Shown here: in pieces, positions 1 through 7,567 of the stretch
Position numbering within the stretch: position 1 is the first letter of the stretch
How the letters are laid out: each line of letters begins with the position of its first letter
NCBI GenBank assembly: GCA_002315935.1
Contig: DCII01000046.1
Coordinates: 1 to 29,653 of the forward strand
Length of the DNA stretch: 29,653 bases
Source of the DNA: Ruminococcaceae bacterium UBA1730
GTDB lineage: Bacteria; Bacillota; Clostridia; Oscillospirales; Acutalibacteraceae
Direction: 5' to 3'
Notes under the pieces: model-generated
Databases searched by the model: none
The model's input: the letters and a program-made list of their open reading frames with translations, nothing else
Told to the model about the DNA's origin: nothing
Made by a program: the position numbers and the translations under genes

Positions 1-150
1 AAACGAAAGACTTGCACGCAGGGGATATTATGACATATCCGAAGCGTACAAGTATCTGCACTCAATATGATTGAACCGCCGTGTGCCGAACGGCACGCAC
101 GGTGGCGTGAGAGGTCGGCTACTCAACTAATGGGTAGCCTCCTACTCGAT
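1..150 (+). mobile_element. 3' end of a group II (probably IIC) intron: maturase tail, domain V, domain VI
   Basis: From 73 to about 112 the sequence folds as a domain V-like hairpin: CCGCCGTG pairs with CACGGTGG, and an inner GCCG-aa-CGGC closes the loop. It is followed by GTGAGAGG. Positions 117-139 form a domain VI stem (GGCTACTC pairs with GGGTAGCC) whose loop contains CTAAT, the likely branch-point region. The element ends in CCTACTCGAT near 150, consistent with a group II 3' splice site ending in AY. The 3' exon continues straight into the end of the minus-strand gene that stops at 165, so the intron sits between genes. The 5' half lies outside the window. Confidence 0.8.
2..70 (+). CDS. 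Group II intron reverse transcriptase/maturase, C-terminal end only (5' truncated by window edge)
   Basis: Frame 2 from the window edge reads NERLARRGYYDISEAYKYL and stops at 68-70 after 22 codons. The RGYYDISxAYKYLHSI ending is what I know from the maturase/endonuclease tail of clostridial group IIC intron-encoded proteins. The stop codon lies directly before a domain V-like hairpin, as expected for an intron ORF housed in domain IV. Only the tail is visible, so intactness of the reverse transcriptase cannot be judged. The assignment rests on this motif plus the downstream RNA structure. Confidence 0.75.
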   Translation, partial: NERLARRGYYDISEAYKYLHSI

Positions 151-164
151 TTCTATTCTGTTAA

Positions 165-2279
165 TCAGTGATTTGCTTTTGATGCTCTGTAAACAGTCGG
201 CATCGGGTTACCGTTTTCGTCAACCATTTCAACGGACTCAATGTCGAATTTTTCAAGCACATCCTCCCATCTTTTTACCATGCCCTCGGCATATTCAACG
301 GGAAGAAATCCTGCGGTAAGATAAGATTTGACTGCGGCAGGTCTGCCTTCGCCCGTTGTGAGAGAAACATAGGGAGCTCCCCTTTCCTTGAGAGTTTTCT
401 GAACGATATAGCTCAGATATTTCGAAAGCCCCCTTCCTCTGAATTCCTTCTTTATGCCGACCCAGTGCATATCACCCGTGCCCGTTGCTTTGTGAACGAA
501 CGAGGTTGCTGTGCCGATATGTTCGCCCTTATAATCAAGGAACCACATATCCTCTGTCGGAGTGATGTCAACGAAGTCAATTATTTCTCTCTTATACATA
601 TCAAGCTCGGCTTCCTTGTCGCCGATAACATCGGTGCAGATTGAAGCATACCAATCGTGAATATCGTTTTCATCCTTATAATGCGAGAATGAATAGCCCT
701 CGGGAAGAATCATTTCAGGCAGGTCGTTTTCCGTGAACCAATACATCTTGAGCTGATTGCGATGAAGATTGCGGTCAAAGAGATTATTGTTCGCCTTGAA
801 AATGAGGAAACCGCTGTCGGAAATGACTTCTTTGTAGTCCATAGCTCTTTCGTGATTGCCGAGCCACGCATAGTTGATTTTGGCATAGCCGTCATTATTG
901 TCAACATTCTCAAAGCCGATTTTATAGTTGCCGTCTTCGGGAACGGAGAATTTGAGGGTGAAATCGGTCAGCTCATCCGAAACGCAAACTCTTGAAGAAA
1001 GCAATTCATCGGTGTCCGAATTTCTGACGAACATACGGATTCCGCTTCCGGGAGCGTGGATATTTGCACGGAAGGTGTGGCTGTATTTTGTTGTGATATA
1101 AACGCCCTGATAAAGCCTTATATCGCCCTTGTCAAAGTCCTTCATATAGGCATATGAACCGCCCTCAACATTCGGCTGACGGAAGGTGCCGATGCAGTCA
1201 TCGGATTTGTTTTTATTATATCCCCAGAAGCAAAGACCGTTGATAAATTCCGTGTTTTCGAATTCAGCCATGCTGTGATAATGGGTCATATCGCTGATAA
1301 CCGTTTCAAAGAAATTGATTTCAATTCCGTCAACAACATTTCTTTCAAAACGCATACTTGTTACAGGCGGATTGCCTTTTTTGTCCGAATAAGGATTGAA
1401 AAGCCAGTTGCCGAGGGTTTCGATATGGTTATCGTGAACATAAACATTTCTGACCTCAACCTTTTCGAGGTCGGGGCAACCGATTCCCCAGAGAATCATT
1501 CCGAACGCCTTGCAATGATTTGAACGAAGGTCGTTATGGTCAATTTCGATGTTCAATGAAGCCTGCGGTTCATCGGAATTCCACCATTCGCTTCTTCTTG
1601 GGTCACGGTATGATGAGAAAATATAAATGGTATCGTCACCCGTGTTCATGCTGCAACCCGTGATGCGTATATCCTGACAGTTCATAAGGCAGATGCCGTC
1701 ACCGTTGCCGTAGTTCCAGTTATCAACAATAAGGTTTTTGAAAAGACCTCGGTTGCTCGTGAACGGCATAAGTGCATAGCTGTGATAATTTGTGATATGA
1801 ACATCTGAAATTTCGAAATCAGAACAACGGTAGAATCCTATCGGGCATATTTTGATTATCTTATCGGGGTCTGTAACCTCCATCATGCGGATGGTTCCCT
1901 TGCCTGTGATTTTAAAATTACTGCTTCCCTCGGGAGCAAAGATAAAAGGATAATTCTTATACCAGCAATGGCTCCATTTGATTGTGTCTGACCAGTTTTG
2001 ACCGAGCATGGGCAGATAAGGCTCATAGCCGTCACCGACGGGTCTGACATATTCATCCCTTTTATCGGTCTGATGCAGAATTGCCCTTTCGCCGAAGCGA
2101 AGCTCAACTCCGCTTCTGATGATTATTCCCGAGGAAAGGAATGTTTTATAAGCGTCAAGCTCAACAACTCCGCCGCCTGCGGCATGAACATCGTCAATCG
2201 CCCTCTGAATTGCGGCTCTGTCGTTGTCAATTCCGTTGGCTTTTGCACAATACGGTGCATCGGTTACTTTAACAAGCAT
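165..2279 (-). CDS. Fusion protein: GH28/pectate-lyase-like beta-helix, beta-sandwich module, GNAT acetyltransferase
   Basis: 704 aa, no signal peptide. Residues about 1-340 look like a right-handed beta-helix of the polygalacturonase/GH28 type: an N-terminal DNDRAAIQRAIDDVHAAGGG segment, followed by repeated short strands with N-rich turns and GDD/GDG elements (NYGNGDGICLMN, MNTGDDTIYIF). Residues about 380-475 resemble a carbohydrate-binding beta-sandwich. Residues about 565-680 are a GNAT fold, with the acetyl-CoA loop RGRGLSKYL near residue 616 and a C-terminal AVKSYLTAGFLPV segment. The start at 2279 is supported by AAGGAGGTAAGG just upstream, and the gene follows the GH130 gene by 12 bp, so they are probably co-transcribed. 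I infer intracellular processing of an oligosaccharide, perhaps including acetylation; the substrate is unknown. Confidence 0.8.
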   Translation of the reverse strand: MLVKVTDAPYCAKANGIDNDRAAIQRAIDDVHAAGGGVVELDAYKTFLSSGIIIRSGVELRFGERAILHQTDKRDEYVRPVGDGYEPYLPMLGQNWSDTIKWSHCWYKNYPFIFAPEGSSNFKITGKGTIRMMEVTDPDKIIKICPIGFYRCSDFEISDVHITNYHSYALMPFTSNRGLFKNLIVDNWNYGNGDGICLMNCQDIRITGCSMNTGDDTIYIFSSYRDPRRSEWWNSDEPQASLNIEIDHNDLRSNHCKAFGMILWGIGCPDLEKVEVRNVYVHDNHIETLGNWLFNPYSDKKGNPPVTSMRFERNVVDGIEINFFETVISDMTHYHSMAEFENTEFINGLCFWGYNKNKSDDCIGTFRQPNVEGGSYAYMKDFDKGDIRLYQGVYITTKYSHTFRANIHAPGSGIRMFVRNSDTDELLSSRVCVSDELTDFTLKFSVPEDGNYKIGFENVDNNDGYAKINYAWLGNHERAMDYKEVISDSGFLIFKANNNLFDRNLHRNQLKMYWFTENDLPEMILPEGYSFSHYKDENDIHDWYASICTDVIGDKEAELDMYKREIIDFVDITPTEDMWFLDYKGEHIGTATSFVHKATGTGDMHWVGIKKEFRGRGLSKYLSYIVQKTLKERGAPYVSLTTGEGRPAAVKSYLTAGFLPVEYAEGMVKRWEDVLEKFDIESVEMVDENGNPMPTVYRASKANH

Positions 2280-2291
2280 ATCCTTACCTCC

Positions 2292-3254
2292 TTATTCAAG
2301 GCAAATTCTTACAAGGTCATCAATATCGGCGGTTGCAACGCATTCAACCGTGTCGCTTGCACCGTAATAAATCTTGACCTCGCCGTTATCCTCAAGAATC
2401 ATTCCGCCGGGGAATATAACATTTTGGCGGAAGCCGTCCTTTTCTTCATAATCCCTGTCGCAGACTATAAGAGGTTCCTTGCAGATGCCGAGAACCCTTG
2501 ACGGGTCTTCAAGGTCGAGAAGAGCAATGCCTGCATAATATGCCTTCTGCCATCTGTCCTCCCAACCGTTTTTGCCTCTTGTTCTGTCAATGTCAACGCC
2601 GTGAATTGTTGTCAGCCAGCCCTTTTCGGTCTTAATCGGGGGAGCGGCAGGTCCGATTTTATCGTTTGCAAACGGAACATCCTCAACGCCCATAACAAGC
2701 CTTGATTTGCCCCAGAAAACGAGGTCAGGTGATTCCGAAAGCCAAAGGTCAAAGCGGTCTTTTCCTCTTGAATAAACCGGCATGGGTCTTTCAAGGCGAA
2801 CGAAATTACCGTTGATTTTTTCGGGGAAAAGAACCATATTTCTGTTATCCGGAGCAGAGATTGAAAGAATATCAAACTTTTCAAAATCCTCTGTTTTTGC
2901 TATTCCGCCGCATACGCCGTGATGAGTGTCAACTGCGAAGCACATATAGCAGATTCCGTCCATAACCGTCAGACGGGGGTCATAGGCTCTTTTGATTTCA
3001 TCGCTTTCGAGCTGAAATCTCGGAGTTGCAGAGGGAACCCAATGAATTCCGTCATCGCTTTCTGCGAAGCCGAGATTTGTTCCGTCAAAATGAGTGTTGA
3101 ATTTTTCGCCGTAATCGTTGCGGAACATCATAACATATTTTCCGTTGTATTTGGTAACGCCTGCGTTGAAAACGAGGGTTGCGTGATAAGGAATATCCTC
3201 CGCCGTGAGAACGGGGCGGTCAAGCTTTGTGATAATGGGATGCGATTTATACAT
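2292..3254 (-). CDS. GH130-family beta-mannoside/mannooligosaccharide phosphorylase-like protein
   Basis: 320 aa, cytosolic (no signal). GH130 enzymes are five-bladed beta-propellers that phosphorolyse beta-1,4-mannosyl linkages. Visible family landmarks are the N-terminal FNAGVTKYNGKYVMMFRNDY strand, YDPRLT near residue 91 (the DPR aspartate is the likely proton donor), NRNMVLFPEKINGNFVRLERP and KIGPAAPPIKTEKGWL. The length fits the family. Start at 3254 has TTAGGAGAC upstream. It is the first gene of a two-gene minus-strand unit with the beta-helix/GNAT fusion. The precise substrate (Man-Glc, mannobiose or Man-GlcNAc) cannot be told from sequence alone. Confidence 0.9.
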   Translation of the reverse strand: MYKSHPIITKLDRPVLTAEDIPYHATLVFNAGVTKYNGKYVMMFRNDYGEKFNTHFDGTNLGFAESDDGIHWVPSATPRFQLESDEIKRAYDPRLTVMDGICYMCFAVDTHHGVCGGIAKTEDFEKFDILSISAPDNRNMVLFPEKINGNFVRLERPMPVYSRGKDRFDLWLSESPDLVFWGKSRLVMGVEDVPFANDKIGPAAPPIKTEKGWLTTIHGVDIDRTRGKNGWEDRWQKAYYAGIALLDLEDPSRVLGICKEPLIVCDRDYEEKDGFRQNVIFPGGMILEDNGEVKIYYGASDTVECVATADIDDLVRICLE

Positions 3255-3274
3255 ACTTCAAGTCTCCTAACCGT

Positions 3275-3310
3275 TTTTTTAAAATTGTATCATATATTTT
3301 CGGATAAATA
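3275..3310 (-). promoter_or_regulatory. Putative sigma-A promoter for the GH130 operon
   Basis: On the minus strand TTTATT, a 17-bp spacer and TACAAT precede the GH130 start by a short AT-rich leader. The -10 is good and the -35 is weak, so this is a moderate call. Confidence 0.4.
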
Positions 3311-3332
3311 AAGATATATTTTAAATTCGTTG

Positions 3333-3361
3333 TTGCATAGTGCGGAAAAATAAAATATAAT
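3333..3361 (+). promoter_or_regulatory. Putative promoter for the secreted phosphoesterase/GH16 pair
   Basis: TATAAT at 3356-3361 is a consensus -10. TTGCAT at 3333-3338, 17 bp upstream, is a poor -35. The start codon follows 33 bp further on. Confidence 0.45.
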
Positions 3362-3393
3362 AGAGAAAAATCAATGAAAGGTTCAGAAGGATT

Positions 3394-4677
3394 ATGAAAG
3401 CAGTTGTTTCATTTATTATGTCAATTATCGCACTTTTCACATCGGCACTGTCTGGCAAGGTTATTCCGCAGGAAAAAGCAGAGAATTTTCAGCCTGTGCT
3501 TCGTTTTATGGCGTGCAGCGACACTCATATAGGCGGCACAGACGACGGAAAGCTTGAAAGAATAAGAAAGGCTGTTGATTTTGCATACGGCATTGAAGAC
3601 GGCAATTATTCCTCTCTTGATGCAGTTCTTTTTGCCGGCGACCTGACCGACAGCGGCACGGATGAGCAGTTTGACGCCGTTAGAAATCTTCTCGGAGAAA
3701 TCATTAAAGATGACACAGAGCTTCTTGCTCTTGTTGCCAAGGGACATGACAGCACATCTCAAGGCAAAAAGTCGCTTGAATTTGTTAAATCGCTTACCGA
3801 CAAAAATTCGGATTTCCATGTTGTTATCAACGGATTTCATTTTATCTGCATTTCAACCTGCGATAAGGAAGGCAAAAAATACGAGGAGTCGCAGAGAATA
3901 TGGCTTCGCAAGGAGCTTAACAAAGCGGTTGCCGATGACCCCGAAAAGCCGATTTTTGTTGCTCACCATGAGCACGTTATGAATACGGTTTACGGCTCAA
4001 AGCTCGGCACGGAGGGCTGGGGAGAAATAACCTTCAAGGATATTCTTTCATGCTATCCGCAGGTTATTGATATTTCGGGACATTCGCATTATCCGCTCAA
4101 TGACCCCCGTTCAATCTGGCAGGGAAGCTTCACCGCAATCGGAACCGCCTCAATGTATTATATGGAATTCACAGTCGGCTCCGAAAGAACGATTCATCCC
4201 GAAGGATGTGAAAACAATCCGCAGGCATGGATAATCGAGGTCGATAAGGATAACAATGTCAGATTGAGAGGCTTTGATGTTCTCAACGAAGCATGGCTAT
4301 GCGACAATCTTCTGACAAATATAACGGATGTTTCTTCTCGGGCATATTCCCCCAAAAATCAGAAAGCTCTCTCGTCAGCTCCGAAATTTGAGAGTGGCTC
4401 AAGGGTCACATTGAATACAGCTGACGGCAAAACGGTTGTTTCGTTCCCTGCCGCTTCCTCAACTGACGGAAAGCCTGTTTTCCTTTACAGAATAAGCGTT
4501 GCCGATGAAAACGGAAAAGAGATTTATTCGGGATATAAAATCAACAATTACTGGACCGTTGAAGAGGATAAAACCGTTACCGTTACCATTGACGGAACCG
4601 GCAAATCGGCTTGTGTTTATGCTGAAAATGCTTATGAAATGAAGTCGGCATCAATTACCGGAGAGATAAACAAATGA
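3394..4677 (+). CDS. Secreted calcineurin-like metallophosphoesterase with C-terminal beta-sandwich
   Basis: 427 aa. Residues 1-22 form a signal peptide (short basic start, hydrophobic run, then SALSGK). The metallophosphoesterase core follows: D43-T-H45 (ACSDTHIG), GD in FAGDLTDSG, then a region where GNH(D/E) is expected but K-G-H118-D119 is seen. HHEH and G229-H-S-H232 come later. The usual Asn metal ligand therefore appears replaced by Gly, while the other ligands are kept. Residues about 320-427 look like a beta-sandwich or Fn3-like tail. The stop overlaps the start of the GH16 gene by 4 bp (ATGA), so the two are translationally coupled. The substrate is unknown; the context suggests extracellular phosphate or sugar-phosphate release. 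Confidence 0.85.
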   Translation: MKAVVSFIMSIIALFTSALSGKVIPQEKAENFQPVLRFMACSDTHIGGTDDGKLERIRKAVDFAYGIEDGNYSSLDAVLFAGDLTDSGTDEQFDAVRNLLGEIIKDDTELLALVAKGHDSTSQGKKSLEFVKSLTDKNSDFHVVINGFHFICISTCDKEGKKYEESQRIWLRKELNKAVADDPEKPIFVAHHEHVMNTVYGSKLGTEGWGEITFKDILSCYPQVIDISGHSHYPLNDPRSIWQGSFTAIGTASMYYMEFTVGSERTIHPEGCENNPQAWIIEVDKDNNVRLRGFDVLNEAWLCDNLLTNITDVSSRAYSPKNQKALSSAPKFESGSRVTLNTADGKTVVSFPAASSTDGKPVFLYRISVADENGKEIYSGYKINNYWTVEEDKTVTVTIDGTGKSACVYAENAYEMKSASITGEINK

Positions 4678-5576
4678 AAATTCTGAATTTTTTTATTTCA
4701 ATTGTTGTTCTGATTTCAACGCTTATCGGATATGACCTCGGCTGCGGAAGAAATCCAACGAAAAAAGAAGTCAATCTTGACGGCTATGAGCTTGTATGGA
4801 GCGACGAATTCAAAGGCGATTCGCTTGATAAGAATAAGTGGAATGATAATCAAAATGTTGATACTCTCCATTGGGGAGCGGTTCGGCACGGCGGCTATTG
4901 GCATAAGGATATGATTTCCGTTTCGGATGATAACCTGCATATCAAAATCAGGTATCTTGATGAAAATGCCGTTTCGTCATACAGCAAGGACTATAAAGCA
5001 GGCTGGTACACAGGCTATGTCACAACCCATCTTTCAAATCCCGATGATGAAACGAATCCCGATTCATTTCTTTACGGATATTTCGAAACAAGATGTATTC
5101 TGCCGAAGGGCGAAGGCTTCTGGTCGGCATTCTGGATGATGAACAAGGGCGTTTACAACACCGAAAATGACGGCGTTGACGGAACCGAAATTGATGTTTT
5201 CGAAAGCTTCAAATACCGTGACGGCGAAAAGAAAACGGCTGATATTGTTGAAAGCAATCTTCATTGGAACGGCTATGATGAAGCCCATCAGCATTACCGT
5301 GTGGGCAATTTCTATGCAAATAATCCCTATGAAGAATATAACACCTACGGCGTTATGTGGACTCCGGATGAATATATTTTTTATATCAACGGTCACGAAA
5401 CAGCAAGAACCGATAAGGGTGGCGTTTCGAAGAATCCCGAATGTCTCCTTCTTTCGGTTGAAATTTCAGGAAATGACGGAGTTGCAAGCGGTCTCGGAGA
5501 TATAAATAAAAACACGGAGGATGCTGAATTCACCGTTGATTATGTGAGAGTTTATCAGCTGAAAGAGGCAGAATAA
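4674..5576 (+). CDS. Secreted GH16-family endo-beta-glucanase-like glycoside hydrolase
   Basis: 300 aa. Residues 1-25 are an export signal ending near GYDLGCG; a lipoprotein cleavage at that Cys is possible, but the lipobox is poor (DLGC). The GH16 fold is clear: YELVWSDEFKGDSLDKNKW near the N-terminus, YGYFETRCILPKGEGFWSAFWMM, and the catalytic signature E172-I-D174-V-F-E177 (nucleophile, assisting Asp, acid/base). NTYGVMWTPDEYIFYINGHE and a terminal FTVDYVRVYQL strand complete the jelly roll. Family substrates include lichenan, laminarin and other beta-1,3/1,4-glucans; which one cannot be told here. It overlaps the upstream phosphoesterase gene by 4 bp. Confidence 0.92.
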   Translation: MKILNFFISIVVLISTLIGYDLGCGRNPTKKEVNLDGYELVWSDEFKGDSLDKNKWNDNQNVDTLHWGAVRHGGYWHKDMISVSDDNLHIKIRYLDENAVSSYSKDYKAGWYTGYVTTHLSNPDDETNPDSFLYGYFETRCILPKGEGFWSAFWMMNKGVYNTENDGVDGTEIDVFESFKYRDGEKKTADIVESNLHWNGYDEAHQHYRVGNFYANNPYEEYNTYGVMWTPDEYIFYINGHETARTDKGGVSKNPECLLLSVEISGNDGVASGLGDINKNTEDAEFTVDYVRVYQLKEAE

Positions 5577-5633
5577 TGACGGTAAAAAAGTCAATTCATG
5601 ATAATGAAAATTCAGGTAATTTCTTTTCAAGTG

Positions 5634-5662
5634 TTGACTTTCAGCGGAGTATGTGATATATT
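5634..5662 (+). promoter_or_regulatory. Sigma-A promoter of the T-box/trpB transcript
   Basis: TTGACT at 5634-5639, a 17-bp spacer and TATATT at 5657-5662 place the transcription start near 5669, just before the T-box leader. Confidence 0.65.
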
Positions 5663-5680
5663 TTTGCCAATAACTAAACC

Positions 5681-5950
5681 GATGAGGAAGAATAGTAGGT
5701 CTGAAAACCGTTTTTCAGAGAGCCGCAGGTGGTGGGATTGCGGCAGGCAGGAGCAGATTGAATGGCCTTCCGAGGGCGGAGCGAAAGCATTTGCGAGTAG
5801 TGGCCGACGGGGACTTCACCCGTTATCAGGGAAGAATGCATGATGGTGCATTGAATCGAGCGGACATTTTGTCAATATGGGTGGTACCGCAGGAGAATTT
5901 GATTTTTCAATCCTCTTGTCCCTGTTTTTTCAGGGGCAGGGGGACTTTTT
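5681..5950 (+). promoter_or_regulatory. T-box leader (riboregulator) with tryptophan specifier UGG
   Basis: The leader has the standard order of T-box elements. A GATGAGGAAGAATAGTAGG start carries the 5' half of the stem I loop-E motif, AGAGAGCC and GGTGGTG distal stem I elements follow, then GAA-TGG-CC with the specifier codon TGG at 5763-5765. Further on come GCGAGTAGTGGCCGACGG, the conserved T-box TGGTACCGC at 5882-5890, and a terminator at 5918-5950. T-boxes bind uncharged tRNA whose anticodon matches the specifier; the free CCA end stabilises an antiterminator and allows read-through. A UGG specifier means tRNA-Trp, which agrees with the tryptophan synthase beta gene directly downstream. 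Confidence 0.93.
5918..5950 (+). terminator. T-box regulated transcription terminator
   Basis: GTCCCTG at 5918-5924 can pair with CAGGGGGAC at 5937-5945 (two bulged G), or its CCCTG with CAGGG at 5931-5935, followed by TTTTT at 5946-5950. It competes with the antiterminator built around TGGTACCGC. Confidence 0.8.
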
Positions 5951-6009
5951 GTTGCATCATTCAGCGTTTCTCTTCCTCAAAGGAAATTTTAATAACGGAG
6001 GAAAACAGC

Positions 6010-7380
6010 ATGAAAAACGTACCTTACAGAATCAATCTTTCGGAGGAATATATCCCGAAGCAGTGGTACAATGTGAGAGCGGACATGAAGGAAAAGCCGG
6101 AGCCGCTTCTCAATCCTGCAACAATGAAACCGATAACAAAGCCTGAAGAGCTCGGCGGAATTTTCTGCCTGGAGCTTGCAAGGCAGGAGCTTGATGACAC
6201 AACGGCATTCATTGACATTCCCGAGGAAATCAGAGATTATTATCGCACCTGCCGTCCTGCTCCGCTTATCAGAGCATATAATCTCGAAAGGGCTCTCGGA
6301 ACACCTGCAAAAATCTATTATAAGTTCGAGGGCAACAACACATCGGGAAGCCACAAGCTCAATTCAGCCATTGCACAGGCTTATTATGCAAAGGCACAGG
6401 GAATAACGAAGCTCACAACCGAAACCGGTGCAGGTCAATGGGGAACGGCTCTTTCAATGGCTTGTGCATATTTCGGAATAGACCTGACTGTTTTTATGGT
6501 CAAGGGAAGCTATCAGCAGAAGCCGTTCAGAAGAAACATTATTGAAACCTTCGGCGGAAGGGTTATTCCCAGCCCGAGTGACACAACGCAGGTCGGCAGA
6601 AAAATTCTTGAAGAGATGCCCGACACGAGCGGTTCTCTCGGATGTGCTATTTCGGAAGCAGTCGAAAAGGCGGTCAACACTGAAAATTGCAGATATGTTC
6701 TCGGTTCTGTTCTCAATCAGGTTCTGCTTCATCAGAGCATTATCGGTCTTGAAGCAAAAACGGCAATGGAGCTTTATGATGAATATCCCGATATTATCAT
6801 CGGCTGTGCAGGTGGAGGCTCAAACCTCGGAGGGCTGATTTCGCCGTTTATGAGGGATAAACTCCGTGGAGAAAAGAATCCGTATTTCATCGCCGTTGAG
6901 CCTGCATCCTGCCCGTCACTTTCAAGAGGAAGCTATGCCTATGATTTCTGCGACACGGGTCATGTTACCCCTCTTGCAAAAATGTATACTCTCGGCAGTA
7001 AATTCATTCCGTCTGCAAACCATGCAGGAGGACTTCGCTATCACGGAATGTCGCCGGTAATCAGCAAGCTCTATCATGACGGTTATCTTGATGAAGCGAG
7101 GTCATATAAGCAGACCGAGGTTTTTGAGGCGGCTGAAATCTTTGCAAAGGCGGAGGGCATTCTGCCTGCTCCCGAATCCTCTCACGCAATAAAGGGAGCA
7201 ATTGATGAAGCGTTGAAATGCAAAGAAGCAAGAGAAGAGAAAACAATTCTTTTCGGTCTTACGGGTACGGGATATTTTGACCTGAAAGCATATGATTCAT
7301 TCAACAGCGGAACAATGACGGACAGAATTCCCGATGATTGCGAGCTTGAAAAATACGGAACGGAGCTTCCGAAAATTTGA
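6010..7380 (+). CDS. trpB: Tryptophan synthase beta chain, TrpB2-type (TrpB-like PLP enzyme)
   Basis: 456 aa. It makes L-tryptophan from indole and serine using pyridoxal phosphate. The TrpB2 subclass is longer than classical TrpB and is recognised here by the long N-terminal extension (YIPKQWYNVRADMKEKPEPLL) and the RPAPLIRAYNLER motif. K116 in SGSHKLNSA is the PLP Schiff-base lysine, ETGAGQWGTA is the substrate loop and GCAGGGSNLGG binds the cofactor phosphate. I chose ATG 6010 because GGAGG lies just before it; a longer reading frame from 5758 runs through the T-box RNA and is not real. No trpA or other trp genes are nearby, so it may salvage indole. Expression is controlled by the tRNA-Trp T-box. 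Confidence 0.93.
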   Translation: MKNVPYRINLSEEYIPKQWYNVRADMKEKPEPLLNPATMKPITKPEELGGIFCLELARQELDDTTAFIDIPEEIRDYYRTCRPAPLIRAYNLERALGTPAKIYYKFEGNNTSGSHKLNSAIAQAYYAKAQGITKLTTETGAGQWGTALSMACAYFGIDLTVFMVKGSYQQKPFRRNIIETFGGRVIPSPSDTTQVGRKILEEMPDTSGSLGCAISEAVEKAVNTENCRYVLGSVLNQVLLHQSIIGLEAKTAMELYDEYPDIIIGCAGGGSNLGGLISPFMRDKLRGEKNPYFIAVEPASCPSLSRGSYAYDFCDTGHVTPLAKMYTLGSKFIPSANHAGGLRYHGMSPVISKLYHDGYLDEARSYKQTEVFEAAEIFAKAEGILPAPESSHAIKGAIDEALKCKEAREEKTILFGLTGTGYFDLKAYDSFNSGTMTDRIPDDCELEKYGTELPKI

Positions 7381-7387
7381 AATTCAT

Positions 7388-7425
7388 GAGGATTTCGGTT
7401 TTGTACGCCGGAATCCTCGATTTTT
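7388..7425 (+). terminator. Intrinsic terminator after trpB
   Basis: GAGGATT at 7388-7394 pairs with AATCCTC at 7412-7418, extended inside by CGG/CCG, with TTTTT at 7421-7425. Confidence 0.8.
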
Positions 7426-7456
7426 CGAAAAAATCAATCAAATGTGGTTAAAACTA

Positions 7457-7485
7457 TTTATTTATTTTTAATGATGTGATATAAT
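7457..7485 (+). promoter_or_regulatory. Putative promoter of the CAP lipoprotein gene
   Basis: A consensus -10 TATAAT sits at 7480-7485 in a very AT-rich region. The -35 about 17 bp upstream (TTATTT-like) is weak. Confidence 0.4.
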
Positions 7486-7567
7486 AAAAAGAATAGCGGA
7501 AAGAAAAAACGGATGTTGACCCGTATTCAGGCGAGCATTCATAAAGACGGCAAAAGGAGCGGTTCTC

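Noticed and set aside
5758..6009. In-frame N-terminal extension of trpB from TTG 5758
   Set aside because: It runs through the T-box specifier, antiterminator and terminator; the ATG at 6010 has a proper GGAGG and matches the family N-terminus.
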